Origin: Pseudomonadota bacterium
GTDB taxonomy: Bacteria; Pseudomonadota; Alphaproteobacteria; Sphingomonadales; Sphingomonadaceae
DNA: 8,345 bases
Assembly (NCBI GenBank): GCA_023427285.1
Contig: JAEZBH010000358.1
Span: forward strand, 1 to 8,345
Direction: 5' to 3'
The stretch's first letter is position 1, and each line of letters starts with the position of its first letter. Position numbers and translations under genes: made by a program. The notes beneath the pieces are model-generated. The model had not been told where the DNA came from. It worked only from the letters and a program-made list of their open reading frames with translations, and did not search any database. Shown piece by piece: positions 1 to 7,084 of the stretch.

Positions 1-1232
1 ATATAACCCCACTGGCGCTCTGCAATGTCGATCAGCGAGAAGTTGCCAACCGGGCCGGTCGGGCCGTTCAGCATGAAGAAGTTCGGGAAATCCGGAATCG
101 TGATGGCGTAGTGGGCGCTTGGGCGCACGGACCACACGTCGTCCAGAGAGACACCGCCGCGACCGCTGACGACCGTTGGCCGGATGAACCGATCAGCCTT
201 GAAGCCGGTTGCCAGCACGGCAACATCCAGCTCGTGCAGCGTACCATCCTGCATACGGATGCCCTCCGGCTCGAAGTGGCTGATCTTGCCAACCTCAACC
301 GTCACGTTGGGCTGCTGCACATGATCGTAATAGCTCCAGCTGTAGATCAGGCGCTTGCAGGCCGCGATGTAGTTGGGACGCAGCTTCTCGCGCAGGACCG
401 GTTCTTTGATGCTGGTCTCCAGATTGTTGAGAACGATATTCTGGATCTCCTGCATATCCGGACCATGCGGATCAACGAGCGCGCGGTTGAAGCGATAAAT
501 GTTCGCCCAATACTCTTCTGCATACCGGATCTGGTCGATCAGCGCCGGATTGGCGCGGAACGCGGCGCGCTCTTCGTCCGAATATTCAAAGAACGGCACC
601 GGCATGATCCACTGCGGCGAGCGCTGGAAATGCACCACATGCGCACTGCGGGGCTGGAGCGCGGTGACGATCTGCACGCCGGTCGAGCCGGTGCCGATGA
701 TGCCGACGCGAGCACCGTCCAGCTTTGCCTCGTCGTCCCAGCGGGCGCTGTGGAAGGCCTTGCCCTTGAAGCTCTCGATGCCGGGGAACTCGGGAATATT
801 GGGATAGTGCAGCACGCCGGAGGCTGCGATCACCACATCGGCCACGTCCGTCGAGCCGTCCGCAAGCGTGATGTTCCAGCGGTTCGTTGCATCATTGAAC
901 TCGCAGCCGGTCACTTCAGTGTTGAAGCGGATGGTCGGCGTGATGCCGTAGTCGCTCGCAACCTTTTCAAAGTAGGCCTTGATTTCCGGACCCGGCGCGT
1001 AGAAGGCGCTCCAGTCGGGGTTGGGCGCGAAACTGTAGGTGTAGGCGTGAGCCGGAACGTCGCACGTCAGGCCCGGATAGCGGTTTTCCCGCCAGGTGCC
1101 GCCAATGCTGTCGCCCTTTTCATAAACGACATAATTGGTCTCGCCGCGCTCCTTGAGCTTGATGGCGGCAAGCAAGCCCGCCATGCCCGCGCCGATAATG
1201 ACGTAGCGCAGATTGGTGTTGGAATTTGCCAT
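1..1232 (-). CDS. Baeyer-Villiger-type flavin monooxygenase (C-terminus cut by window edge)
   Basis: Class B flavoprotein monooxygenase, expected to use FAD, NADPH and O2 to insert oxygen beside a ketone carbonyl, giving an ester or lactone; cytoplasmic. The visible 410 residues start at ATG 1232 behind a GGGGGAG ribosome site (1245-1239). In order: FAD Rossmann motif GAGMAG (14-19), GGTW...NRYPG...CD block (44-58), the Baeyer-Villiger fingerprint F155-x-G-x3-H161-x3-W165-D166, NADPH Rossmann motif GTGSTG (180-185), FQRSPQW (202-208), ATGF (341-344) and PNFFMLNGP (383-391). The reading frame is open to the left edge. The family usually has about 490-550 residues, so roughly 80-140 are missing. 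It lies 107 bp downstream of a codirectional short-chain dehydrogenase that could supply its ketone. Family assignment is firm. The substrate is unknown, and 4-hydroxyacetophenone- or cycloalkanone-type ketones are only guesses. Confidence 0.93.
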   Translation of the reverse strand, partial: MANSNTNLRYVIIGAGMAGLLAAIKLKERGETNYVVYEKGDSIGGTWRENRYPGLTCDVPAHAYTYSFAPNPDWSAFYAPGPEIKAYFEKVASDYGITPTIRFNTEVTGCEFNDATNRWNITLADGSTDVADVVIAASGVLHYPNIPEFPGIESFKGKAFHSARWDDEAKLDGARVGIIGTGSTGVQIVTALQPRSAHVVHFQRSPQWIMPVPFFEYSDEERAAFRANPALIDQIRYAEEYWANIYRFNRALVDPHGPDMQEIQNIVLNNLETSIKEPVLREKLRPNYIAACKRLIYSWSYYDHVQQPNVTVEVGKISHFEPEGIRMQDGTLHELDVAVLATGFKADRFIRPTVVSGRGGVSLDDVWSVRPSAHYAITIPDFPNFFMLNGPTGPVGNFSLIDIAERQWGY

Positions 1233-1238
1233 GGTAGT

Positions 1239-1245
1239 CTCCCCC
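1239..1245 (-). promoter_or_regulatory. ribosome binding site of the monooxygenase
   Basis: GGGGGAG on the minus strand, 6 nt before ATG 1232. It fixes the start of the monooxygenase, whose conserved dinucleotide-binding strand begins about 10 residues in. Confidence 0.7.
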
Positions 1246-1265
1246 GTGCGGTCCTTGAGGAAATG

Positions 1266-1285
1266 GTGCAGCCCTTTGGCTGCAC
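1266..1285 (-). other. intergenic stem-loop between dehydrogenase and monooxygenase
   Basis: A perfect 8-bp inverted repeat (GTGCAGCC / GGCTGCAC) with a 4-nt loop, about 20 nt upstream of the monooxygenase ribosome site and 54 nt past the dehydrogenase stop. No run of T follows on either strand, so it is not a classical intrinsic terminator. In a shared transcript it could act as a processing or stabilising hairpin. The structure is seen in the sequence; the role is inferred. Confidence 0.45.
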
Positions 1286-1339
1286 GCACTTCATCCGTTC
1301 GGACGACCCTTGCGGATTATTTCCTTTGAATGCGCCCGC

Positions 1340-2092
1340 TCAGTCCGGAAAAGCCGACAGCAACGCGGCATCAACCAGTTGCGCCTGCCCGTTGATGCCC
1401 GCAGAGGCCGGGCCGAGAAGAAACAGGGCGACTTCCGCGATCAATTGCGGATCAAGATAGCCGCGATATTCCGGCGGCTGGAGTGCCTCCACCGGCTGGA
1501 GGTCAAGGCTGGGGGTCGCGCCCACCAGCGGCGTATTCACCGCGCCGGGGCAAATGGCGTTCACGCGCAGGCCCTTTTTCGCAAACTCACGTGCCGCCGA
1601 GCGAACGAGCCCAAGCACGCCATGCTTCGAGGCGGAATAGGCCGCCGCATCCGCAAATCCGAGGTAAGACGCCGCAGAGGCCGTGACGACCGCCGCGCCG
1701 CCGGGGCGCAGCCGCTTGTGCGCCTGTTGCAGACCAAGGAAGACACCCTTGAGATTGACCGCCAACACGCGGTCGAACACCTCTTCGCTCACCTGATCGA
1801 AAGGAACGTAGGGCTGCAAAATGCCGGCGTTGAGGAACGCCATGTCCAGACCGCCGAACGCCTCTTCAGCCGCCGCAAACACCTGCTCGTTGTCTTCCGT
1901 GCTCGCCACGTTGCCGGTCAGCGCAATGGCCGTGCCGCCCGCCGCCTTGATGCGTGCCGCAATGGCCTCGGCCCCGTCGCGGTTGATATCCACAACCGCC
2001 ACGCCTGCGCCCTCTGCCGCCAGCCGCTGCGCCGCCATCGCACCGATGCCGGAGCCTGCCCCCGTGACAAGTGCTGCCTTCCCCTTGATCAT
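1340..2092 (-). CDS. NAD-dependent short-chain dehydrogenase/reductase (SDR), classical type
   Basis: A 250-residue classical SDR oxidoreductase, likely interconverting an alcohol and a ketone in the cytoplasm. Visible motifs: cofactor glycine motif TGAGSGIG (10-17), an acidic residue at the end of strand 2 (D35, which favours NAD over NADP), NAG (88-90), N113, catalytic S139, and Y152-S-A-S-K156. Length is typical. The frame stays open upstream to 2164, but ATG 2092 is preferred. It has a GGAGGAG ribosome site 7 nt before it, and the protein then begins MIKGKAALVTG, as SDRs normally do; the extra 24 residues have no family counterpart. It sits between a LuxR-type regulator (141 bp upstream) and the monooxygenase (107 bp downstream), all on one strand. 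A role in feeding ketone to the monooxygenase is inferred. The substrate is not identifiable. Confidence 0.93.
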   Translation of the reverse strand: MIKGKAALVTGAGSGIGAMAAQRLAAEGAGVAVVDINRDGAEAIAARIKAAGGTAIALTGNVASTEDNEQVFAAAEEAFGGLDMAFLNAGILQPYVPFDQVSEEVFDRVLAVNLKGVFLGLQQAHKRLRPGGAAVVTASAASYLGFADAAAYSASKHGVLGLVRSAAREFAKKGLRVNAICPGAVNTPLVGATPSLDLQPVEALQPPEYRGYLDPQLIAEVALFLLGPASAGINGQAQLVDAALLSAFPD

Positions 2093-2099
2093 CCCCAAT

Positions 2100-2106
2100 C
2101 TCCTCC
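2100..2106 (-). promoter_or_regulatory. ribosome binding site that decides the SDR start
   Basis: GGAGGAG on the minus strand, 7 nt before ATG 2092. It decides against the longer in-frame start at 2164, which has no comparable site. Confidence 0.7.
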
Positions 2107-2142
2107 ACGCTTCTTCCGGTTTGCCCGGTATAAGGGAAGCGT
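2107..2142 (-). promoter_or_regulatory. inverted repeat in the SDR leader, possible operator
   Basis: Perfect 7-bp arms ACGCTTC (2107-2113) and GAAGCGT (2136-2142) are separated by 22 nt, with a smaller CCGG/CCGG pair inside. The minus-strand spacer contains a TATACC element that might serve as a -10 box, but no convincing -35 lies at the right distance. The spacing could suit a dimeric regulator such as the neighbouring LuxR-type protein. This is speculative. Confidence 0.3.
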
Positions 2143-2181
2143 AGCGGAGCGGCGGGCAAAGCACTTACCCCAATCAGACTA

Positions 2182-2201
2182 AGCCCGAAAAAGTTTGGGC
2201 T
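2182..2201 (-). terminator. possible terminator of the LuxR-type regulator
   Basis: A stem-loop 33 nt past the regulator stop: AGCCCAAA pairs with TTCGGGCT (one G-T pair, 4-nt loop) when read on the minus strand. What follows is TAGTCTGATT, only a weak T tract, so termination may be partial and allow read-through into the dehydrogenase. Confidence 0.4.
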
Positions 2202-2235
2202 GAGAAGACTTGGGCCGGGAAAATTGGGGCCGGTC
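2191..2235. repeat. three imperfect 15-bp tandem repeats
   Basis: Units at 2191-2205, 2206-2220 and 2221-2235 share a TTGGGCCGGGA-like core. Neighbouring units match at 10 of 15 positions. The last unit overlaps the stop codon of the regulator, and the first forms half of the stem at 2182-2201. It looks like a small local duplication. Confidence 0.4.
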
Positions 2236-3337
2236 AGGCGAGGTTGGCGACGCTCATCAGCAGAATGCGGATCAGATCCGCCTGCCCGCGTGCGCCGGTC
2301 TTGCCGTAGATGATCTTGGAATAGCCGCGCGCGGTCTGCTCGCTGATGCCAAGCTCCTTTGCGGCTTCGGCAATGCTGCGCCCGCGCGACATCGACAGCG
2401 CCAGCCGGGCCTCGCTGGGCGTGAGCCGGAACAGTTGCACGATCTGCTCAACGCGGCTGGCGCTCATCTCCCGGTCGCCGTGCAGATAGGCGGTCAGCAC
2501 GGGCCGGGCCGGACCTGACAGATTGCGCTCGCGCACGGGCAGCAGCAGCATGTCGAGCCAGGGATCATCAGACAGACGCACCGCGCGCGGGCGCGCCTGC
2601 GGATCAACCGCGAATTCGCGCAGCGCCTCCGTCAGCAGCTTGTCCGCCTCGCGGGATTCGGGGAACAGACGCTGGCGCGCACGCATCCGAACGACGGTGC
2701 TGTGCTTGAGCAGCTCTTCGGCGTGCGGGTCCATGTCCAGCACCTGCCCCTGCGCGTCGAGCGTCAGCCACCCGAAATTCAGCCGCCGCACGGCGTCTCC
2801 GCTGATGCCCGCGCGAATGCGCTCCCGCTCGATGGTCGCGTAAAGTTCAAGCGAGATGGCCATGTGGCTGGAGATTTCGGCCAGAAAGCTGCAATCCGCC
2901 GCCGAGAAATCCTTGTCGCCCCGCCACAGGGTCAGCCACGCGTTGTATCCGCCCGGCGCTGACACCCGCATGAACCGCATGAACGGCCGCCCGCCCGGAA
3001 TCAGGAATTCCTGCATGTATTTTTCATGCCGGGGGTCAGAGGGCATGAGAAAATCGGAAATCGAATAGACCCGCCCCGGCCTCAACTCGTCATAGGGAAT
3101 CGGATCAAGGGCGTGAAAATCCGCATTGTACTTGGCGCGCAGGTCATCCGGGTGGGACGGACCCACGGCAATCTCGGTTGAATCCGTGATGTGCGCATCG
3201 CCCTGCCGGAAATACAGGCCGCAGAACTCGGCCCCCATCCGCCGCTTCAGCCGGGCCAGAAACGTGTTCCACAACGGTTTTTCCAACGGCCCGGAGTGCA
3301 GGCTGGTCAGGATGTCGCGCTCGTCCAGCGGTATCAT
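2234..3337 (-). CDS. LuxR-family HTH transcriptional regulator with GAF/PAS-like sensor region
   Basis: A 367-residue cytoplasmic DNA-binding regulator. The C-terminal LuxR/FixJ-type helix-turn-helix spans about 305-359, with LTPSEARLAL, then AEAAKELGIS, the recognition-helix region EQTARGYSK, and a basic tail with ADLIRIL. Residues about 187-280 look PAS-like (GWLTLDAQGQVLDMD). About 20-170 resemble a GAF-like or autoinducer-like fold, but no diagnostic ligand residues can be named. There is no phospho-acceptor receiver domain, signal peptide or membrane segment. Start ATG 3337 is chosen for the GGGAGGTG site at 3352-3345; an upstream in-frame ATG at 3403 would add 22 unlikely residues. The gene is divergent from cysD (95 bp between starts) and leads the dehydrogenase-monooxygenase pair, so that pair is its most likely target. 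Effector unknown. Confidence 0.88.
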   Translation of the reverse strand: MIPLDERDILTSLHSGPLEKPLWNTFLARLKRRMGAEFCGLYFRQGDAHITDSTEIAVGPSHPDDLRAKYNADFHALDPIPYDELRPGRVYSISDFLMPSDPRHEKYMQEFLIPGGRPFMRFMRVSAPGGYNAWLTLWRGDKDFSAADCSFLAEISSHMAISLELYATIERERIRAGISGDAVRRLNFGWLTLDAQGQVLDMDPHAEELLKHSTVVRMRARQRLFPESREADKLLTEALREFAVDPQARPRAVRLSDDPWLDMLLLPVRERNLSGPARPVLTAYLHGDREMSASRVEQIVQLFRLTPSEARLALSMSRGRSIAEAAKELGISEQTARGYSKIIYGKTGARGQADLIRILLMSVANLA

Positions 3338-3344
3338 TTCACGG

Positions 3345-3352
3345 CACCTCCC
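3345..3352 (-). promoter_or_regulatory. ribosome binding site of the LuxR-type regulator
   Basis: GGGAGGTG on the minus strand, 7 nt before ATG 3337. It decides the start over the ATG at 3403. It overlaps one arm of a palindrome (3350-3359). Confidence 0.65.
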
Positions 3353-3359
3353 ATATGGG
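3350..3359. promoter_or_regulatory. 10-bp perfect palindrome CCCATATGGG in the divergent region
   Basis: A perfect palindrome just upstream of, and overlapping, the ribosome site of the LuxR-type gene. A palindrome without a loop suits binding of a protein dimer better than an RNA hairpin. It could be an operator (perhaps autoregulatory). The role is inferred from position only. Confidence 0.35.
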
Positions 3360-3432
3360 GGGTCAACTTCTCTCCGATATGCGTAGGAAATGCAACCGTA
3401 CAAATTGATCTGACGAGGGGGAGAACTCTCAC
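3360..3432. promoter_or_regulatory. divergent promoter region of regulator and cys operon
   Basis: Promoters for both the regulator (minus) and cysD (plus) should lie here, since only 95 bp separate the two starts. No strong -35/-10 pair is visible. The best minus-strand candidate is TTGTAC, 16 nt, CATATC. GAGGGGGAGA at 3415-3424 is the cysD ribosome site, 8 nt before its ATG. A loose dyad TGC-N9-GCA lies around 3380-3394 and could be a regulator site. Confidence 0.35.
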
Positions 3433-4347
3433 ATGAGCGGGTTACAACGATCGCTCACCCATCTTGAGCGACTTGAAGCCGAAGCCATTCACATCCTGCG
3501 CGAGGTGGTTGCCGAGGCAGAGCGTCCGGTGATGCTCTATTCGGTGGGCAAGGACTCGGCGGTGATGCTGCATCTGGCCCGCAAGGCCTTCTATCCGTCC
3601 CCGCCGCCGTTCCCCCTGCTGCATGTGGACACGACCTGGAAGTTTCAGGACATGTACCGCCTGCGCGACCGGATGGCCGAAGAGAGCGGCATGGAGCTGC
3701 TCGTCTATCACAATCCGGAGGCGCAGGAGCGCGGGATCAATCCGTTCGATCACGGCGCGCTGCACACCGACATGTGGAAGACCGAAGGCCTGAAGCAGGC
3801 GCTCGACAAGTGGGGCTTCGATGCTGCCTTCGGTGGTGCCCGTCGCGATGAAGAAAAAAGCCGCGCCAAAGAGCGCATCTTCAGCTTCCGCACCGCAACC
3901 CACGGCTGGGACCCGAAGAACCAGCGCCCGGAGCTGTGGAACCTCTACAACGCCAAGAAGCACCGGGGCGAGAGCATCCGCGTGTTCCCGATCTCCAACT
4001 GGACCGAGCTGGATGTGTGGCAGTACATCCACCTCAACAACATTCCGATCGTGCCGCTGTATTTCGCAGCCCCGCGTCCGACCGTGGAGCGCGATGGCCT
4101 GATCCTGATGGTCGATGACGACCGCTTCCCGCTGAAGCCCGGCGAAGAGCCGGTGACGCGCTCCATCCGCTTCCGCACGCTGGGTTGCTACCCGCTGACC
4201 GGCGCGGTGGAGAGCACGGCCTCCAGCCTGACGGAAGTCATTCAGGAGACCCTGCTGACCACCACGTCCGAGCGGCAGGGACGCGCCATCGACAAGGACG
4301 CCGGCGGCGCCGGCATGGAAAAGAAGAAGCAGGAGGGGTATTTCTGA
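3433..4347 (+). CDS. cysD: sulfate adenylyltransferase small subunit
   Basis: CysD makes adenosine 5'-phosphosulfate (APS) from sulfate and ATP together with the GTPase subunit CysN, the first step of sulfate activation in the cytoplasm. The 304-residue product matches the usual length of about 300. Key blocks: PP-loop SVGKDS (37-42), LHVDTTWKF (63-71), [15 protein letters not shown] (134-148), [15 protein letters not shown] (185-199) and [13 protein letters not shown] (246-258). The C-terminus ([10 protein letters not shown]) is also typical. The start ATG follows GAGGGGGAGA with an 8-nt gap. The stop overlaps the cysNC start by one base (TGATG), so the two are translationally coupled, which fits the partners of one complex. 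Nothing appears damaged. Assignment is very secure. Confidence 0.98.
   Translation: MSGLQRSLTHLERLEAEAIHILREVVAEAERPVMLYSVGKDSAVMLHLARKAFYPSPPPFPLLHVDTTWKFQDMYRLRDRMAEESGMELLVYHNPEAQERGINPFDHGALHTDMWKTEGLKQALDKWGFDAAFGGARRDEEKSRAKERIFSFRTATHGWDPKNQRPELWNLYNAKKHRGESIRVFPISNWTELDVWQYIHLNNIPIVPLYFAAPRPTVERDGLILMVDDDRFPLKPGEEPVTRSIRFRTLGCYPLTGAVESTASSLTEVIQETLLTTTSERQGRAIDKDAGGAGMEKKKQEGYF
4331..4338 (+). promoter_or_regulatory. ribosome binding site that decides the cysNC start
   Basis: AGGAGGGG inside the last codons of cysD, 8 nt before ATG 4347. It rules out the longer in-frame start at 4185, which would lie wholly inside cysD and add 54 low-complexity, arginine-rich residues. Confidence 0.75.
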
Positions 4348-6272
4348 TGACCCTGAACACATCCTCCGACGAACCCGTTTACGTCACCGAGGCGCTGATT
4401 GCCGAGGATATCGACGCCTATCTGGAGAAGCACCAGCACAAGACCATGCTGCGCTTCATCACCTGCGGCAGCGTGGATGACGGCAAATCGACCCTGATCG
4501 GCCGCCTGCTGTATGACTCGAAGATGATCTTCGAGGATCAGCTGGCAGCGCTGGAAGCAGACAGCAAGCGCGTTGGCACCCAGGGCCAAGAGATCGACTT
4601 TGCCCTGCTGGTGGACGGCCTTGCCGCCGAGCGCGAACAGGGCATCACCATCGACGTGGCCTACCGCTTCTTCGGCACCGAAAAGCGCAAGTTCATCGTC
4701 GCCGACACGCCCGGCCACGAGCAGTACACCCGCAACATGATCACCGGTGCCTCGACCGCGGATCTGGCGGTCATCCTGATCGACGCGCGCAAGGGCGTGC
4801 TGACCCAGACCCGCCGCCACAGCTATCTGGCGCAGCTGGTGGGCATCAAGAACATCGTTCTGGCCGTCAACAAGATGGACCTTGTTGACTACAGCCAGGA
4901 GGTGTTCGACGCGATCGTTGCCGATTACACCGCCTTTGCGCGCAGCATCGGCATCGAGCACTTCGTCCCCATGCCGATTTCCGGCTTCAAGGGCGACAAC
5001 ATCACCACCAACTCGCCCAATACCCCGTGGTACACCGGCCCGAGCCTGATCGAGCATCTGGAAACGGTTGAGGTCAACAACGAAGCCGACCTCGCCAAGC
5101 CGTTCCGTATGCCGGTGCAGTGGGTGAACCGCCCGAACCTCGACTTCCGCGGCTTCTCCGGCCTCATTGCCTCGGGCAGCGTGAAGCCGGGCGATGCGAT
5201 CCGGGTTCTGCCCTCGGGCAAGACCAGCACGGTCACCCGCATCGTCACCATGGACGGCGATCTGGACGAAGCCATTGCGGGCCAGTCCGTCACCATCTGC
5301 TTTGCGGATGAAGTGGACTGCTCACGCGGCGACGTTATCGCGACGGCAGATGCCCCGCCGCAAGCCGCCGACCAGTTCGAGGCCACCATCGTCTGGATGG
5401 CGGACGAGGCCATGACGCCGGGCCGCGCCTACTGGCTGAAGCTGGGCACGCAAACCGTGTCAGCCACGGTGCAGGCCCCGAAGTATGCGGTCAACGTCAA
5501 CACGATGGAGCACATCGCGGTCAAGACGCTGGAGCTGAACGCCATTGGCGTGGCGCAACTCTCCACCGACAAGCCGATCGTGTTTGAACCCTATGAAGCC
5601 AACCGGACGCTCGGCGGCTTCATCCTCATCGACAAGCTGACCAACGCCACCATTGCGGCTGGCCGCCTGCACTTCTCGCTGCGGCGCGCCCAGAACGTTC
5701 ACTGGCAGGCGCTGGACATCAGCCGCGAGGCGCGCGCCAACCTGAAGAACCAGAAGCCGGCAGTGCTGTGGTTCACCGGTCTGTCGGGCGCGGGCAAGTC
5801 CACCATCGCCAACCTCGTTGAGAAGAAGCTGTACCGGATGAACCGGCACACCTTCCTGCTGGACGGCGACAACGTGCGCCACGGCCTCAACAAGGATCTG
5901 GGCTTCACCGAGGCGGACCGCATCGAGAACATCCGCCGCGTTGGCGAAGTGGCTCGCCTGATGACGGACTCTGGTCTCATTGTCATCACCGCGTTCATCT
6001 CGCCGTTCCGGGCGGAGCGCGAGATGGTGCGCCAGATGCTGCCGGAAGGCGAGTTCTTCGAAGTGTTCATCGACACGCCGCTGAGCGTGGCCGAGGAGCG
6101 CGACGTGAAGGGCCTCTACAAGAAAGCGCGTTCGGGTGAACTCAAGAACTTCACCGGCATCGATAGCCCCTATGAGCCGCCGTACAACCCGGAAATCCGT
6201 ATCGATACGAGCAAGGTGACGCCGGAAGAGGCTGCATCCATGATCGTCGATGCTCTTCTGGGGGACATCTGA
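4347..6272 (+). CDS. cysNC: bifunctional sulfate adenylyltransferase large subunit / APS kinase
   Basis: A 641-residue fusion. The N-terminal CysN part is an EF-Tu-like GTPase that drives APS synthesis by CysD. The C-terminal CysC part phosphorylates APS to PAPS. Seen in CysN: G1 P-loop GSVDDGKST (41-49), [13 protein letters not shown] (95-107), G3 DTPGH (120-124), G4 NKMD (175-178), then beta-barrel domains to about residue 450. Seen in CysC (about 470-641): P-loop GLSGAGKST (478-486), [10 protein letters not shown] (506-515), FISPFRAER (550-558), and VFIDTPL...[10 protein letters not shown] (573-594). No linker remnant or frameshift separates the halves. The start overlaps the cysD stop and the end overlaps the cysQ start, both as TGATG. 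Fused CysNC proteins are well known in proteobacteria (NodQ-like). Very secure. Confidence 0.98.
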   Translation: MTLNTSSDEPVYVTEALIAEDIDAYLEKHQHKTMLRFITCGSVDDGKSTLIGRLLYDSKMIFEDQLAALEADSKRVGTQGQEIDFALLVDGLAAEREQGITIDVAYRFFGTEKRKFIVADTPGHEQYTRNMITGASTADLAVILIDARKGVLTQTRRHSYLAQLVGIKNIVLAVNKMDLVDYSQEVFDAIVADYTAFARSIGIEHFVPMPISGFKGDNITTNSPNTPWYTGPSLIEHLETVEVNNEADLAKPFRMPVQWVNRPNLDFRGFSGLIASGSVKPGDAIRVLPSGKTSTVTRIVTMDGDLDEAIAGQSVTICFADEVDCSRGDVIATADAPPQAADQFEATIVWMADEAMTPGRAYWLKLGTQTVSATVQAPKYAVNVNTMEHIAVKTLELNAIGVAQLSTDKPIVFEPYEANRTLGGFILIDKLTNATIAAGRLHFSLRRAQNVHWQALDISREARANLKNQKPAVLWFTGLSGAGKSTIANLVEKKLYRMNRHTFLLDGDNVRHGLNKDLGFTEADRIENIRRVGEVARLMTDSGLIVITAFISPFRAEREMVRQMLPEGEFFEVFIDTPLSVAEERDVKGLYKKARSGELKNFTGIDSPYEPPYNPEIRIDTSKVTPEEAASMIVDALLGDI

Positions 6273-7078
6273 TGACGGCAGCTCAAGGCACCGCCGCACT
6301 CGCAACGGGAGCACCTGCGCAAGCAGGTGCCTCCCTCACCGACGCAGAGCTGGCCGCCCACCTGGCCGAGGTGGCGGGGCGCATCCTCATTGAGGTGCGC
6401 GCCTCCGGCATGCTCTCGCTCAAAAAGCTGGGCAAGGCGGGTGACGCCACCGCCAACCAGTTCCTTATCCATGCCCTTAGCGAACAGCGGCCCGATGACG
6501 GCCTGCTGTCAGAAGAGAGCAAGGACACCGACGAGCGCCTGTCCAAGGAGCGCGTCTGGATCATCGATCCGGTTGATGGCACCCGCGAATATGGCGAAGA
6601 GCGAACCGACTGGGCCGTCCACGTCGCCCTGACCATCAAGGGCGAAGCCGTCATCGGCGCGGTTGCCCTGCCGGGCCTCGGCGTCGTGCTGCGCACCGAT
6701 CAGCCGGGCGCAGTGCCGCCCGCGCCGGAGCGGCTGCGCATGGTCGTCAGCCGCACCCGCCCCGCCCGCGAAGCCACGGAAGTGGCCGAGCGTTTGGGCG
6801 CGGAACTGGTGCCGATGGGTTCGGCCGGAGCCAAGGCCATGTCCATCATCCGGGGCGAGGCAGATATCTACCTGCACTCCGGCGGCCAGTATGAGTGGGA
6901 CAGCTGCGCACCCGCAGCGGTGGCGCAGGCTTATGGCCTGCACTGCTCGCGCATCGACGGCAGCCCGCTGGTTTACAACCAGCGCGACGTTTACATGCCC
7001 GACCTGCTGATCTGCCGGAAGGAGCATGCCGAGCGCGTGCTCAAGCTCATTGCAGAACTGCCGACTGCATCAGCTTGA
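6272..7078 (+). CDS. cysQ: 3'(2'),5'-bisphosphate nucleotidase (PAP phosphatase) CysQ
   Basis: A Mg-dependent phosphatase of the inositol-monophosphatase superfamily. It hydrolyses 3'-phosphoadenosine 5'-phosphate (PAP), the product of PAPS use, to AMP, and so prevents PAP inhibition and may also control PAPS levels. The 268-residue product shows the metal-site motifs LLSEES (78-83), WIIDPVDGTREY (96-107) and YEWDSCAP (207-214), plus GSAGAKAM (183-190). The pattern GDATANQF (57-64) and the DWAVHVAL and RIDGSPLVYNQ blocks resemble what I recall of mycobacterial CysQ more than E. coli CysQ. The first about 20 residues are alanine-rich and poorly conserved, but no later in-frame start occurs before M47. 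GGGGGA at 6260-6265 serves ATG 6272, which overlaps the cysNC stop. It is the third gene of the sulfate-activation operon. Confidence 0.95.
   Translation: MTAAQGTAALATGAPAQAGASLTDAELAAHLAEVAGRILIEVRASGMLSLKKLGKAGDATANQFLIHALSEQRPDDGLLSEESKDTDERLSKERVWIIDPVDGTREYGEERTDWAVHVALTIKGEAVIGAVALPGLGVVLRTDQPGAVPPAPERLRMVVSRTRPAREATEVAERLGAELVPMGSAGAKAMSIIRGEADIYLHSGGQYEWDSCAPAAVAQAYGLHCSRIDGSPLVYNQRDVYMPDLLICRKEHAERVLKLIAELPTASA
6307..6335 (+). other. strong hairpin inside the 5' end of cysQ
   Basis: GCACCTGC (6311-6318) and GCAGGTGC (6323-6330) pair perfectly around a GCAA loop, a GNRA tetraloop. Flanking GGGA and TCCC extend the stem to 12 bp with one bulged C (6331). It starts 35 nt into the coding sequence and encodes part of the non-conserved, alanine-rich leader. 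A role in mRNA stability or translation speed is inferred. Confidence 0.5.
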
Positions 7079-7084
7079 TTGATC

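Noticed and set aside
111..1460. 449-codon plus-strand open frame opposite the monooxygenase
   Set aside because: It is the antisense shadow of a gene with complete family motifs. Its product shows no recognisable domain, and it runs across the monooxygenase start and into the dehydrogenase.
1310..2182. 290-codon plus-strand open frame opposite the first SDR
   Set aside because: Arginine-rich, no motifs, antisense to a clear SDR. Long open antisense frames are common in GC-rich genes.
3442..4362. 306-codon minus-strand open frame opposite cysD
   Set aside because: Mirrors cysD almost end to end and has no domain signature.
4242..5057. 271-codon minus-strand open frame opposite cysNC
   Set aside because: Antisense to the GTPase domain, low-complexity product, no ribosome site noted.
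5460..6314. 284-codon minus-strand open frame opposite the CysC half
   Set aside because: Antisense shadow of an intact kinase domain with no motifs of its own.
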